A stretch of DNA of 64,000 bases from Candidatus Marimicrobium litorale (GTDB lineage: Bacteria > Pseudomonadota > Gammaproteobacteria > Pseudomonadales > Halieaceae). The translations under genes were made by a program, and so were the position numbers. The stretch lies in contig NZ_SHNO01000002.1 in the NCBI RefSeq assembly GCF_026262645.1, forward strand, positions 208,053 to 272,052. The letters are read 5' to 3'. The notes under the pieces are model-generated. The model had not been told where the DNA came from and did no database searches. It was given only the letters and a program-made list of their open reading frames with translations. Shown in pieces: positions 37,199-46,911 of this stretch; the first letter of the stretch is position 1; every line of letters starts with the position of its first letter.

Positions 37199-38842
37199 CT
37201 AGACCGCTCGTTGATTTACTGAAATTCGGAAGCAGCTCTCGTCCCTGCGAGTCAATCGATAGCTGATATCCGCATCGTTGATCTGGCACAATTCCTTGCA
37301 AAGATACAGGCCCATTCCGCTGCCTTCTTGCATCGTGGTGTAAAAGGGTTCAAATAATTTACTCAGCTCGCGGGTAGGGACGCCCTCACCCTCGTCGACA
37401 ATATCAATTTGGCACATATGCAGTGCGGAGTCGATCTCGACCTCTATACGGGCTGATTCCCTGCCGTTCGCCAGTTTGCCGTGACGCAGCGCGTTGTCTA
37501 ACAGGTTGGTCAGCACGCGTTGCAGGTTTTCTGGATCAAACTCAATCAATAATTCCTTGAATTCGCATTGGATAGTCACTTCCGCAGGTCGGTGAAGGGC
37601 GTTCAGGTATTCGCCGACAAATGCCGTCAGCCAAGGGGCAAGCACCAGGTGTTCGGGCTTGGGGGGCTCACGCCGGGAAATTTGCATCACGCTTTCTACC
37701 GTCTGATTTACCCGCTCGCAGTGGTGTTGGATGATTTCTGCCATGCGTGCATCAGAGCTTTCCAGCTTGGGGGACTCGCTGAGTAACTGCGCCGCGTGGC
37801 TGATGGCTCCGAGCGGGTTACGAATTTCGTGGGCAATACTGGCGGTCAGGCGGCCCAGTGAATTCAGTTTGAGGGATTGTGCGTACTGGGTAACAGGCGA
37901 ATAGTCCTCGACAAAGACAAGGGTCTCGCTATTGGTATTGGACTGTAGCTCGCGGAAGTGTGCGATGATTGGCGTGGCGCCGTCCACAATGGTAAATGGT
38001 TTTGCTCGATGCGTGCCGAAGTTTTTCCAGTGCTCAAACTGGTGCGCCAGGTCCGGCGAGTAATCGCCAATACGCCTTCCCTGTGCAACGGCAACCGGCC
38101 GTTCAGGGGTCAGGAACTCGCTTGCGGCTTTATTCATTATTCTGACGATGCCGCTGTCACTGACAAGTAAAATACCGGTTTGCATGTGCTGTACAATTTG
38201 TTCATTGAGGCGTTGAAGGCTATAAAGGTCAGTCGCTCGATTGCGGGCAAGCTCCTCAGCGTGTCCGAGCCGGTAGGCGATGGGCTGTACCATGAGGGAT
38301 ACACCGAAAATCAGTAGTCCCAAAATCCCCGCAGGGAAGAATGCGCTGGTGTCCAGCTCGCTCTGCAGGATCAACCATGACGTATCGAGCAACAATGCCA
38401 GCACACTGATGGCAGCGACCAGTGTGGCGAGTGTGCGATTAACGATCAGTACCGCACTGGCAGCGACCGTTACTACCAACAAGACCGGTAGCCCGCTGAT
38501 GACCCCGCCACTGCTGCTGGCCAGCAGGGTGAGGGCTATAATGTCGACAATAAAAACCATCAACATCAGGTGCTGGTTTTCACTGAGTCGCATCGACAGC
38601 GAGCCAATAAGGGGAATACTGGTGGCGAGGTAGGCAAGGGCGACAGTGGTGTAGAGAGTGGGGTTTAGAGTGCCGACCAGTTGCCGGGTATTGGGGCTGA
38701 CCAGCATGATCAGCAGTACGAGTGACAGCAGGGATCGGTAGCCCACGTATACCCGAAACATCGCGAGGTTTTGCAGGCTGAGTGGAGAAGCCTGAGGTGT
38801 GGTCAGTATGGCTGGGCGATTCACCTTACGTTGGCCTGTCAC
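37199..38842 (-). CDS. pilS: Sensor histidine kinase PilS
   Basis: 547 residues: six membrane helices in the first 200 residues, a PAS-like cytoplasmic domain (about 205-310), a HisKA domain with the His in SIAHEIRNPLGAISHAAQLL near 338, and an HATPase domain (LTNLLDNALRHG, DEGEGVPTRELSKLF, GSGMGLYLCKEL). PilS senses pilin levels in the membrane in Pseudomonas and phosphorylates or dephosphorylates PilR. pilS and pilR form one transcription unit, in the expected order. Confidence 0.94.
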   Translation of the reverse strand: MTGQRKVNRPAILTTPQASPLSLQNLAMFRVYVGYRSLLSLVLLIMLVSPNTRQLVGTLNPTLYTTVALAYLATSIPLIGSLSMRLSENQHLMLMVFIVDIIALTLLASSSGGVISGLPVLLVVTVAASAVLIVNRTLATLVAAISVLALLLDTSWLILQSELDTSAFFPAGILGLLIFGVSLMVQPIAYRLGHAEELARNRATDLYSLQRLNEQIVQHMQTGILLVSDSGIVRIMNKAASEFLTPERPVAVAQGRRIGDYSPDLAHQFEHWKNFGTHRAKPFTIVDGATPIIAHFRELQSNTNSETLVFVEDYSPVTQYAQSLKLNSLGRLTASIAHEIRNPLGAISHAAQLLSESPKLESSDARMAEIIQHHCERVNQTVESVMQISRREPPKPEHLVLAPWLTAFVGEYLNALHRPAEVTIQCEFKELLIEFDPENLQRVLTNLLDNALRHGKLANGRESARIEVEIDSALHMCQIDIVDEGEGVPTRELSKLFEPFYTTMQEGSGMGLYLCKELCQINDADISYRLTRRDESCFRISVNQRAV

Positions 38843-39001
38843 TGTCCCGTCTTGTTCGAGTCAGTGTAACAGGCATTGACGACAAAGTGATGGGGCGAGG
38901 ACGCCTCCACAGGTAATCGGCTATTCAGGGGGTAGCGAAGAAGGTCAGTTTTACGGACAATAGCGGCCCTTGCCCTGTCGGGCCGAAGACCAGAGAGTGA
39001 C

Positions 39002-40633
39002 ATGAGCACGCTGCATATCCTGATGGCCCAAATGAATACCATGGTTGGCGACTTCGAGGGCAATACAGCGAAAGTTTTGGCGGTTTTGGCGCGTGCTGAA
39101 CAAGCACACGCGGCACCCGTCGTGGTATTTCCCGAACTGACACTGACAGGCTACCCGCCAGAAGATTTGCTATTGCGACCCAGCATTGCACCCCGTGTTG
39201 CGCAGTCGCTGGCACATATCTGTTCGGCTATGAACGGCGGTACCTATGCCATCATCGGTTACCCGCTGCTGGAAGATGGGGTGCTTTACAACGCGGTTGG
39301 CGTGTTGCATCGGGGCCGCGTTTTGGCTCAGTACCGTAAACAATGCCTGCCCAATTATCAGGTCTTTGATGAAAAGCGCTATTTCAGTCCGGGCAGCGAT
39401 GCCTGTGTGTTGGAGATCGAGGGCGTAACAGTGGGTCTCACGATTTGCGAGGATATCTGGGAGAAAGAACCGGCTCTGCAGGCATCCAGGGCAGGCGCCC
39501 AGGTATTGCTGAATATCAACTCCTCGCCTTTCCACCGGGGCAAGCGCGGTGAGCGTTGGGCGACGCTGGGTGAGCGCGCGAAGCAAAGTGCTATGCCTAT
39601 CGTCTATGTTAATCAGGTGGGCGGACAGGATGAATTAGTTTTCGACGGTGCGTCTTTTGCGGTTGCAGCTGATGGAGCGGTTAAGGCGACTGCTCCCGGC
39701 TTTGAAGAGGGAGAATACTGGTTGCAACTCGATAGCGGGACGCAGCCGGCTACGTTGACTGGTTGCGATGCGCACCCCCAGGAGGATGATCTCGAAGCCG
39801 TGTGGCGAGCTCTGGTTCTTGGTGTCAGGGATTATGTGAATAAAAATGGCTTCCCTGGCGTTGTGTTGGGTTTGTCAGGCGGAGTTGATTCAGCCCTGAC
39901 CCTCGCCGTAGCCGTCGAAGCGCTGGGTCCGGAGCGGGTCGAGGCGGTTATGATGCCCTTTCGCTATACCTCGCAGATGAGCGTGGAGGATGCCGCGGAG
40001 CAGGCGGCGACACAGGGTGTAACTCACAAAGTAATATCGATAGAGTCGATCTACGAAGCGTTCATGGCGAGTCTTGCGGAGGAGTTCGCAGACACGCTTG
40101 CCGATACCACAGAGGAAAACCTTCAAGCGAGGTGTCGCGGCGTCCTGTTGATGTCTATCTCCAACAAGAAGGGCTGCCTGGTGCTCACCACAGGCAACAA
40201 GAGTGAAATGGCGGTGGGTTATTCTACGTTATATGGCGATATGGCCGGTGGTTTTGACGTACTTAAGGATGTGCCCAAGACCTTGGTCTTCGAACTTTGC
40301 CGTTACCGTAATTCACTGGGCCCCTGTATTCCGCAGCGTGTCATCGACCGTCCGCCCTCCGCCGAACTGGCACCGGACCAGAAAGACGAGGACAGTCTGC
40401 CGCCTTACGCTGTGCTGGATCGTATCCTGGCGCTCTACGTCGAGCAGGATTATAGCGCGGAGGCAATCATAGCCTCCGGGCTGGACAGGGAGCAGGTGCA
40501 CCGTGTTATCCGTCTCGTCGACGTGAATGAGTACAAGCGCCGACAGGCGCCCATCGGGGTGAGAATTACACAGCGAGGTTTCGGACGTGATCGCCGCTAC
40601 CCGATTACCTCGGCCTGGCGGCCGGGTGAATAG
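39002..40633 (+). CDS. nadE: Glutamine-dependent NAD+ synthetase
   Basis: 543 residues, a two-domain enzyme. The N-terminal nitrilase-like amidase has Glu in VVFPELTLTGYPPEDLL, Lys in YRKQCLPNY and the nucleophile Cys in GLTICEDIWE. The C-terminal synthetase has the PP-loop VLGLSGGVDSALTLAVAVEALG and TGNKSEMAVGYSTLYGDMAGG. It makes NAD+ from deamido-NAD+, ATP and glutamine-derived ammonia. It sits between pilS and bamD, a place where Pseudomonas has no nadE, so it is an insertion relative to that gene order. Confidence 0.96.
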   Translation: MSTLHILMAQMNTMVGDFEGNTAKVLAVLARAEQAHAAPVVVFPELTLTGYPPEDLLLRPSIAPRVAQSLAHICSAMNGGTYAIIGYPLLEDGVLYNAVGVLHRGRVLAQYRKQCLPNYQVFDEKRYFSPGSDACVLEIEGVTVGLTICEDIWEKEPALQASRAGAQVLLNINSSPFHRGKRGERWATLGERAKQSAMPIVYVNQVGGQDELVFDGASFAVAADGAVKATAPGFEEGEYWLQLDSGTQPATLTGCDAHPQEDDLEAVWRALVLGVRDYVNKNGFPGVVLGLSGGVDSALTLAVAVEALGPERVEAVMMPFRYTSQMSVEDAAEQAATQGVTHKVISIESIYEAFMASLAEEFADTLADTTEENLQARCRGVLLMSISNKKGCLVLTTGNKSEMAVGYSTLYGDMAGGFDVLKDVPKTLVFELCRYRNSLGPCIPQRVIDRPPSAELAPDQKDEDSLPPYAVLDRILALYVEQDYSAEAIIASGLDREQVHRVIRLVDVNEYKRRQAPIGVRITQRGFGRDRRYPITSAWRPGE

Positions 40634-40648
40634 TTTCGCGGTGCGCGC

Positions 40649-41518
40649 CTAAACCTCTGGACGGTTATCGAACTGGGGCGGTTGCGGCGGATCAAACAAC
40701 CCCAGTGTCAGTGCATTGACCCAGGAGCGCTGCACACCGTCGAGGGTATAGGAGCTCTTGAACTGGCCGTTTTTATCCACCGACGGGTGGTTGGGGAAGT
40801 TCTTGGCCAATACCGCAATGGATTCTTCTGCCAGCTCATCCATATTCAGCAGGATGTAGCCCTGCGCCATAACGGCCAGCCCATCGGCGACAGCGGGCGT
40901 GCGCTGAAAATTTTCGACCACGTAGCGCCCACGGTTAGCGGCCGCAAGATAGGCTCCCCGGCGAAGATAGTAGTTGGCGATATTGATCTCGTGGCGCGCC
41001 AGCAGATTACGCAGCGCGATCATGCGGGCCTCCGCGTCGGCGGCGTAGGGGCTGGCCGGGAAGCGCGCCAGTAGCTGCGCAAACTCTGCAAAGGCCTCGC
41101 GAGCCTGACTGGTGTCGCGCTTGGTGTTATCGGTCGGTACAAAGCGCGCGAATATGTCCTCGTTGGCCGTGTAGGCGGCCAGACCCTTCATGTAGTAGGC
41201 ATAGTCTACATTGGGGTCTCCAGGATGCAGGCGAATAAAGCGGTCTGCAGCCTCCACGGCCGCTTCGTGTTCATAGGCATTATAGTGCGCGTAAATCAGC
41301 TCGAGCTGCGCCTGCTCGGCGTACTTGCCGAACGGATAGCGCGCTTCCAGTTGCTGGAAGCTGCGTACCGCGAGATCATAGTTCTCACTGCGCAGGTAGC
41401 CCTGTGCCTCATCGTAAATCTGCTGCTCGCCTGCGTCCGCGCCGATCTCTGGCAGTTCGTCGTTGCCGGAGCAAGCACACAGGGCAAGGCCGATAATCAG
41501 GGTCAGAACGTATTTCAT
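40649..41518 (-). CDS. bamD: Outer membrane assembly lipoprotein BamD
   Basis: 289 residues from ATG 41518, with AGGTG upstream; an upstream start at 41539 would misplace the signal. Lipoprotein signal MKYVLTLIIGLALCACSG: the lipidated Cys is most likely the second one, in LCAC. TPR-like repeats follow (AQGYLRSENYDLAVRSFQQLEARYPFGKYAEQAQLELIYAHY), as in E. coli BamD. It is an essential partner of BamA for beta-barrel insertion. It is divergent from rluD, the conserved comL-rluD arrangement. Confidence 0.94.
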   Translation of the reverse strand: MKYVLTLIIGLALCACSGNDELPEIGADAGEQQIYDEAQGYLRSENYDLAVRSFQQLEARYPFGKYAEQAQLELIYAHYNAYEHEAAVEAADRFIRLHPGDPNVDYAYYMKGLAAYTANEDIFARFVPTDNTKRDTSQAREAFAEFAQLLARFPASPYAADAEARMIALRNLLARHEINIANYYLRRGAYLAAANRGRYVVENFQRTPAVADGLAVMAQGYILLNMDELAEESIAVLAKNFPNHPSVDKNGQFKSSYTLDGVQRSWVNALTLGLFDPPQPPQFDNRPEV

Positions 41519-41636
41519 GGATTCACCTAATGACTGCACAGGGGCTGCCTATTGCCGTGCTAGACTTCAACGACGTGTGGCAACCGGTAGGTTGGTATTT
41601 AACCACAGGCGGGCGGACGCATAAACAGGAATCGTC

Positions 41637-42620
41637 ATGGGTGAAAAGGTGGAATTGCAGGCCAGTGTGCCGCAGGAGATGCATGGTCGTAGATTGGACC
41701 AGGTCGCTGCCGAGCTGTTTCCGAGCTACTCGCGCTCCCGATTGCAGTCCTGGATAAAGCAGGGATCCCTCAGTGTTAACGGGGGTTCTGCCCGGCCCAG
41801 AGACAAGGTTGCCGTTGGCGCCTGCTTGCGCGTCGATGCGCAGTTGGAAGCGGAGGTCGGCTGGCAGGCACAGCAACAGTTACCGTTGGATAGCGTGTTT
41901 GAGGACGAATCGATACTTGTGCTGAACAAACCCGCAGGGCTGGTTGTGCACCCCGCAGCGGGTCACACCGAGGGAACTTTGGTAAACGCGGTGCTGGGTC
42001 ACGCGCCGCAGTTGGATCGCCTGCCGCGCGCTGGCATAGTGCACCGCCTCGATCGTGACACCTCGGGCCTGTTGGTGGTCGCAAAGACACTGGAGGCTCA
42101 CCACCATCTGGTGGCGCAATTGCAGGAGCGCAGTGTATCCCGTGAGTACTGTGCCGTGTGCATCGGCGCAATGACAGGCGGTGGCACTGTGAATGCCCCG
42201 ATGGGACGCCATCCGCGGCAACGCAAGAAAATGGCGGTGCTGGAGACCTCAGGTAAACCCGCTGTCACCCACTACCGACTGGCACAGCGTTTCGGCCACC
42301 ATAGCCAACTGGCGGTTAAGCTGGAGACAGGACGCACCCACCAGATACGCGTGCATATGGCCTATCGACGTCACCCTCTCGTTGGCGATCCGGTCTACGG
42401 CGGCAGGCCGCGAATCCCGCCCGGTGCCTCCGATGGGCTGATCGAGACGCTGCGCGGTTTCAACCGACAGGCCTTGCATGCCCGGTCATTGGGTTTTGTG
42501 CACCCGGAAAGCGCGGAGTGGGTGCAATTCGACTGCGCGCTGCCACCGGACCTGGCCGAGCTGATCACTGTGCTGGAACAAGAAGACCCACCGGACCGTG
42601 CCCATTCTGCCCTTTATTGA
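41637..42620 (+). CDS. rluD: 23S rRNA pseudouridine synthase RluD
   Basis: 327 residues. An N-terminal S4 RNA-binding domain (RRLDQVAAELFPSYSRSRLQSWIKQG) is followed by the pseudouridine synthase domain with catalytic D141 in GIVHRLDRDTSGLLVVAKT. It forms pseudouridines 1911, 1915 and 1917 in helix 69 of 23S rRNA in E. coli. The C-terminal blocks RTHQIRVHMAYRRHPLVGDPVYGG and RQALHARSL are typical. The end overlaps the start of pgeF by 23 bases. Confidence 0.95.
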   Translation: MGEKVELQASVPQEMHGRRLDQVAAELFPSYSRSRLQSWIKQGSLSVNGGSARPRDKVAVGACLRVDAQLEAEVGWQAQQQLPLDSVFEDESILVLNKPAGLVVHPAAGHTEGTLVNAVLGHAPQLDRLPRAGIVHRLDRDTSGLLVVAKTLEAHHHLVAQLQERSVSREYCAVCIGAMTGGGTVNAPMGRHPRQRKKMAVLETSGKPAVTHYRLAQRFGHHSQLAVKLETGRTHQIRVHMAYRRHPLVGDPVYGGRPRIPPGASDGLIETLRGFNRQALHARSLGFVHPESAEWVQFDCALPPDLAELITVLEQEDPPDRAHSALY

Positions 42621-43359
42621 ACCCGACTGGCCTGCGCCTGCTAACGTCGTGGCCTATTGCACGACCCGCCGGGGAGGCGTCAGCCGCGCCCCGCACGGTG
42701 CTCTGAACCTGGCCAGCCATGTGGGTGATTCGTCCGCGGCTGTGGCTGAAAATCGTGAACGTCTGCGTCTGGCACTGGGGTGTGAGATGCAGCTATCCTG
42801 GCTCGATCAGGTGCACGGTGTCGCTGCGGTAGAGGCGCAGTTGCAATCCTGCCCTGCAGCCGATGCCCAGTGGAGCCGGCAGCCCGGGCTTGCCTGTGCG
42901 GTGATGACGGCCGATTGCCTGCCGGTGTTATTTTGCGCCCAGTCTGGTGACGTCGTGGCGGCCGCTCACGCGGGGTGGCGTGGACTGCAGGCGGGCGTGC
43001 TTGAGGCGACGATAGCCGCGATGGCTACGCCTGTAACACAGCTGCTTGCCTGGCTCGGCCCGGCCATCGGTCCGGACGCCTTTGAGGTGGGACCAGAGGT
43101 GTATGCAGCGTTCATGCAAAGTGACACCGCTGAGCCGGCAGCGACGCGTGCGTGTTTTCGCCCCAGTCCCGATCGGCCGGAACATTGGTATGCGGATCTC
43201 TATGCTCTCGCGCGTGTGCGCCTGGCAAGGGCGGGGGTGACGCGTATCTATGGCGGAGACTGCTGCACTTATCATGATTCTGCGCGCTTTTTCTCTTACC
43301 GGCGGGACGGCGAGACAGGCCGCATGGCAAGCCTGGTGGCGTTGCGTCCGGGCGACTGA
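42598..43359 (+). CDS. pgeF: Peptidoglycan editing factor PgeF
   Basis: 253 residues from GTG 42598. It belongs to the YfiH/multicopper-laccase-like family that removes misincorporated L-Ser from peptidoglycan precursors; members also show purine nucleosidase or laccase-like activity in vitro. The zinc-site residues are visible in TADCLPVLFC, AHAGWRGLQAGVLEATI and HDSARFFSYRRDGETGRMA, with Cys and His ligands. The GTG lies inside the end of rluD, consistent with a coupled rluD-pgeF-clpB order, though clpB has its own promoter. Confidence 0.92.
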   Translation: MPILPFIEPDWPAPANVVAYCTTRRGGVSRAPHGALNLASHVGDSSAAVAENRERLRLALGCEMQLSWLDQVHGVAAVEAQLQSCPAADAQWSRQPGLACAVMTADCLPVLFCAQSGDVVAAAHAGWRGLQAGVLEATIAAMATPVTQLLAWLGPAIGPDAFEVGPEVYAAFMQSDTAEPAATRACFRPSPDRPEHWYADLYALARVRLARAGVTRIYGGDCCTYHDSARFFSYRRDGETGRMASLVALRPGD

Positions 43360-43388
43360 TTTGCCGCACCTTTCTGCTCAATTCCCTG

Positions 43389-43416
43389 GTTGAAATAGGG
43401 TAATTTGCCCCCATAT
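43389..43416 (+). promoter_or_regulatory. Sigma-32 heat-shock promoter of clpB
   Basis: A -35 box GTTGAAA (43389-43395) and a -10 box CCCCATAT (43409-43416) separated by 13 bases match the RpoH consensus CTTGAAA-N11-16-CCCCATNT at nearly all positions. It starts 30 bases after pgeF and ends 62 bases before the clpB ATG. Confidence 0.85.
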
Positions 43417-43478
43417 CTTCTCGCAACGCAGACGATTTGACCGCGGATTGGGCGGAGGTCGACGAGGAGGATTACAGC

Positions 43479-46055
43479 ATGCGTATGGACAAACTGACGA
43501 ACCAGCTGCAACTGGCCCTGGCGGATGCCCAGTCCCTCGCACTGGGCAAGGATCACAATTACATTGAACCGGTGCACCTGCTCAGCGCTTTGCTGGATCA
43601 GCAGGGTGGCGCTTGCTTCGGGTTATTGCAACGCGCGGGTGCGAACGTGCCCGGCCTGGCCGCACAGACAAAGGACGCGATCGATGCCCTTCCTACGGTG
43701 AGTGGCAATAGTGGCGACGTACAGGTGTCCAGTGATCTTGGCAAGATACTCAATGTTACCGACAAGCTCGCCCAGCAGGGAGGAGATACTTACATCTCCA
43801 GTGAGCTGGTGCTCCTCGCTATGCTGGAAAGCAGGACCACTGCCGCCGAGCTTTTGAAATCCAGTGGGCTCAGGGCGCTGGACCTGAAAGCTGCGATTGA
43901 CGCGGTGCGCGGTGGGGATTCCGTGGATGATCCGCAGGCCGAGGAATCTCGGCAGGCGTTGGAGAAATATACCATCGACCTTACCGAGCGTGCAGAGCAG
44001 GGCAAACTGGACCCGGTGATTGGCCGCGACGATGAAATCCGACGTACCATCCAGGTGCTGCAACGCCGCACCAAGAACAACCCGGTGTTGATCGGGGAGC
44101 CCGGTGTGGGCAAGACGGCTATCATAGAGGGGCTCGCCCAGCGCGTGGTCGATGGCGAAGTGCCCGAAAGTATGCGCGACAAGCGCGTCTTGTCACTGGA
44201 CCTCGGCGCTCTGTTGGCGGGTGCAAAGTTTCGTGGCGATTTTGAGGAGCGTCTGAAGGCGGTACTCAACGAGCTGACCAAGCAGGAGGGGCGCATCATC
44301 CTGTTCATTGACGAACTCCATACCATGGTAGGCGCGGGTAAGACCGAGGGGTCGATGGATGCGGGCAATATGCTCAAGCCAGCCCTGGCGCGCGGTGAAC
44401 TGCACTGCGTGGGCGCAACCACCCTGAACGAGTATCGCCAGGACGTAGAGAAAGATGCCGCACTGGAGCGACGTTTCCAGAAGGTATTGGTGGATGAGCC
44501 TAATGAGGAAGACACCATTGCGATTTTGCGCGGATTGAAGGAGCGCTACGAGGTGCACCACGGCGTCGACATCACCGACAGCGCGATTATCGCCGCCGCC
44601 AAACTGTCCCAGCGCTATATCACGGACCGGCAGCTGCCGGACAAGGCCATCGACCTGGTTGACGAGGCGGCCAGTCGAATCCGTATGGAGATCGATTCCA
44701 AACCCGAGGTTATGGATAAGCTCGAGCGCCGCCTGATTCAGCTCAAGATCGAGCGTGAGGCGGTGAAAAAAGATACCGACGAGGCTGCCAAAAAGCAGGT
44801 GGAACTGCTCGATGAAGAAATCGACAAGGCGGAACGGGAATTCTCGGATCTTGAAGAAATCTGGAAAGGAGAGAAAGCCGCGGTCCAGGGTGCTGCCCAG
44901 ATCAAGAGCGATTTGGAGCAGGTCAAACTGGACCTGGAAGCTGCGCGCCGGGCAGGCGATTTGACCAAAATGTCAGAGTTGCAGTACGGCCGGATTCCCG
45001 ATCTGGAGAAGCAGCTTGAGCTGGCGCATGAGTCAGAGCCCTCTGACACCCAGTTATTGCGTAATAAGGTCACTGATGAAGAGATTGCCGAGGTGGTGTC
45101 TCGCTGGACCGGTATACCGGTGGCAAAAATGATGGAGGGTGACAGGGAAAAGCTGTTGCGTATGGAGGATGCCTTGCGTGAGCGGGTCGTAGGACAGGAG
45201 GAGGCGCTGGTCGCTGTTTCTAACGCGGTGAGGCGCTCCCGCGCAGGCCTCTCTGATCCGCGACGACCTAACGGCTCATTTCTTTTCCTCGGTCCGACCG
45301 GGGTGGGTAAAACCGAATTGTGCAAGGCTTTGGCAGAGTTTCTGTTTGACAGTGATGAGGCCATGGTGCGCGTGGATATGTCAGAGTTTATGGAGAAGCA
45401 TTCTGTAGCGAGACTGATTGGTGCCCCGCCCGGCTATGTTGGCTATGAGGAGGGCGGCTACCTCACGGAAGCAGTCCGCAGGCGCCCCTATTCCTTGCTG
45501 CTTCTCGACGAGGTAGAAAAAGCGCATCCGGACGTGTTCAACATACTGCTGCAGGTGTTGGAAGACGGTCGCCTTACCGACGGCCAAGGCAGGACTGTCG
45601 ATTTTCGCAACACTGTCATCGTGATGACATCGAATCTTGGCTCTCATTTGATTCAGGAGATGGCAGGAGAAGGTAGTTACGAGGCGATGAAAGCAGCGGT
45701 GATGGAGGTCGTGGGCAGTCATTTTCGCCCTGAGTTTATTAATCGCGTTGACGAGTCTGTGGTCTTTCATCCGTTGCAGAAAGAACAAATTCGGGGAATT
45801 GCGACGATCCAGCTGCGTGAGCTGCAAGCACGACTTGCGGAGCGCGAACTGACCCTAGAACTGACCGATGCGGCGATGGAATATCTGGTGAGCGCCGGTT
45901 TTGATCCTGTGTATGGTGCACGGCCCCTTAAACGCGCGATGCAGCAGGCGGTGGAAAATCCGCTGGCGCAGCAGTTACTGTCGGGGGATTTCCCGACCGG
46001 AGCGCATATTCGGGCAGATCTTTCGGGCGATCAGCTTGTATTTCGTCGAGAGTAA
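43479..46055 (+). CDS. clpB: ATP-dependent disaggregase ClpB
   Basis: 858 residues from ATG 43479 ([22 protein letters not shown] aligns with the E. coli start; an upstream frame extension to 43437 precedes it). A Hsp100 hexamer that, with DnaK, dissolves protein aggregates. Domains: Clp-N repeats (about 1-150), first AAA+ with Walker [11 protein letters not shown], a long coiled middle domain (about 410-530), second AAA+ with [10 protein letters not shown] and Walker [12 protein letters not shown], and a C-terminal D2-small domain. Expression is probably heat-induced by sigma-32. Confidence 0.98.
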   Translation: MRMDKLTNQLQLALADAQSLALGKDHNYIEPVHLLSALLDQQGGACFGLLQRAGANVPGLAAQTKDAIDALPTVSGNSGDVQVSSDLGKILNVTDKLAQQGGDTYISSELVLLAMLESRTTAAELLKSSGLRALDLKAAIDAVRGGDSVDDPQAEESRQALEKYTIDLTERAEQGKLDPVIGRDDEIRRTIQVLQRRTKNNPVLIGEPGVGKTAIIEGLAQRVVDGEVPESMRDKRVLSLDLGALLAGAKFRGDFEERLKAVLNELTKQEGRIILFIDELHTMVGAGKTEGSMDAGNMLKPALARGELHCVGATTLNEYRQDVEKDAALERRFQKVLVDEPNEEDTIAILRGLKERYEVHHGVDITDSAIIAAAKLSQRYITDRQLPDKAIDLVDEAASRIRMEIDSKPEVMDKLERRLIQLKIEREAVKKDTDEAAKKQVELLDEEIDKAEREFSDLEEIWKGEKAAVQGAAQIKSDLEQVKLDLEAARRAGDLTKMSELQYGRIPDLEKQLELAHESEPSDTQLLRNKVTDEEIAEVVSRWTGIPVAKMMEGDREKLLRMEDALRERVVGQEEALVAVSNAVRRSRAGLSDPRRPNGSFLFLGPTGVGKTELCKALAEFLFDSDEAMVRVDMSEFMEKHSVARLIGAPPGYVGYEEGGYLTEAVRRRPYSLLLLDEVEKAHPDVFNILLQVLEDGRLTDGQGRTVDFRNTVIVMTSNLGSHLIQEMAGEGSYEAMKAAVMEVVGSHFRPEFINRVDESVVFHPLQKEQIRGIATIQLRELQARLAERELTLELTDAAMEYLVSAGFDPVYGARPLKRAMQQAVENPLAQQLLSGDFPTGAHIRADLSGDQLVFRRE

Positions 46056-46435
46056 GTTGACCTTGATGCTGTAGTCCTGCGGCCTCAGTTACCGATAGGG
46101 GTGGTGCTGGGGTCGGAAACGGCTCATGAAATAACCAAATAGAATGATATAAATAAAAAGGTATTCTAAATGCGAGGGCGGTCACAGAATGGGAATGTGT
46201 CGTACTGGTGTTGATTGAATTAGTTGGGCGGGGTACCTAAACTGAAATAGGGTACTGCCTCGATTATGGCCAATCTAGATGAGGATGTACTGCTAAATTG
46301 TTGCCACATTTAGGTTTGAACGCAGTATTCGACGATCAAAATGACCCTAAATCGGCACCGGCCTGGGCAGATTCAACGGCGCACGATTTTCTCTGAAAGG
46401 CGCAGGCGGAGGTTGAGCAGATGCGCTATCGCTAG

Positions 46436-46451
46436 TGGGATGGGGCTTGCA
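46436..46451 (+). promoter_or_regulatory. Candidate sigma-54 promoter for the second pilin cluster
   Basis: TGGGATGGGGCTTGCA fits the -24/-12 consensus TGGCACG-N4-TTGCA, with the invariant GG (46437-46438) and GC (46449-46450) ten bases apart and a full TTGCA. It is read toward the pilin genes. The sigma-54 activator PilR is encoded 9 kb away in this window. One such match can arise by chance, and the distance to the first gene (about 460 bases) is long. Confidence 0.4.
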
Positions 46452-46587
46452 TGATGAAATCGGTTGCTGGATGGCGAAAGTGGCCATGTGCGGTCGGGAG
46501 ATCGGGCGGTCTGCCTGGTTCGATGGCAGCGTAACCTGACTGTAAGCTGGTTAGTCGATATGTGGATCGCGTAACGTGAGTATTAGT

Positions 46588-46746
46588 ATGCGAGGTAACG
46601 CCAGTGTCTTATCGAGAGAATTTACTCCGGTTGCGATGATGATGGAGTTTCTCACAGTTTCGTCTGTATTGGCGAGAGTGGCTATTCTCTGTTTAATCGC
46701 TCTGTCAGCTGCGAGTTGTTGGTTCGCTATCGTGGCCCCGGCATGA
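46588..46746 (+). CDS. Possible 52-residue membrane peptide in the pilin leader
   Basis: A short frame from ATG 46588 to TGA 46744-46746 encodes 52 residues with one hydrophobic stretch (VARVAILCLIALSAAS-like, about residues 28-50) following a polar start. No good ribosome binding site precedes the ATG. No homologue is recognised. It may be a leader peptide, a remnant of a pilin-like gene or a chance frame. Confidence 0.18.
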   Translation: MRGNASVLSREFTPVAMMMEFLTVSSVLARVAILCLIALSAASCWFAIVAPA

Positions 46747-46911
46747 TTGAAATTTATGGTGAACCCCTCACTGAGGTGATGTGCGCATTGGATATTATGT
46801 GTCCGATTTATGTGGCAGAGGCTGGGCAATGCCAATTATCACAGCGCAAGCCGGGCCTCTGTTTTGGTCTGTGCCAGCAATCTAAATTGTTGCCATTGTT
46901 GAGAGCGTCCT

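Larger units (their letters stand above)
46056..46911. other. 856-base non-coding stretch before the second pilin cluster
   Basis: No gene of recognisable family is present on either strand. An A+T-rich patch lies near 46125-46170. A candidate sigma-54 promoter lies at 46436-46451, and a 52-codon frame at 46588-46746. The only other frames, a 94-codon one on the minus strand (46551-46835) and a 70-codon one on the plus strand (46716-46925), show no domain pattern. It is most likely a long 5' leader plus degraded sequence. Confidence 0.6.

Noticed and set aside
46056..46550. Insertion-sequence remnant in the gap after clpB
   Set aside because: Considered because the gap is gene-poor, but no terminal inverted repeats, target duplications or transposase motifs were found.
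46551..46835. 94-codon frame on the minus strand in the pilin leader region
   Set aside because: No signal, domain or ribosome site; overlaps the equally weak plus-strand frame.
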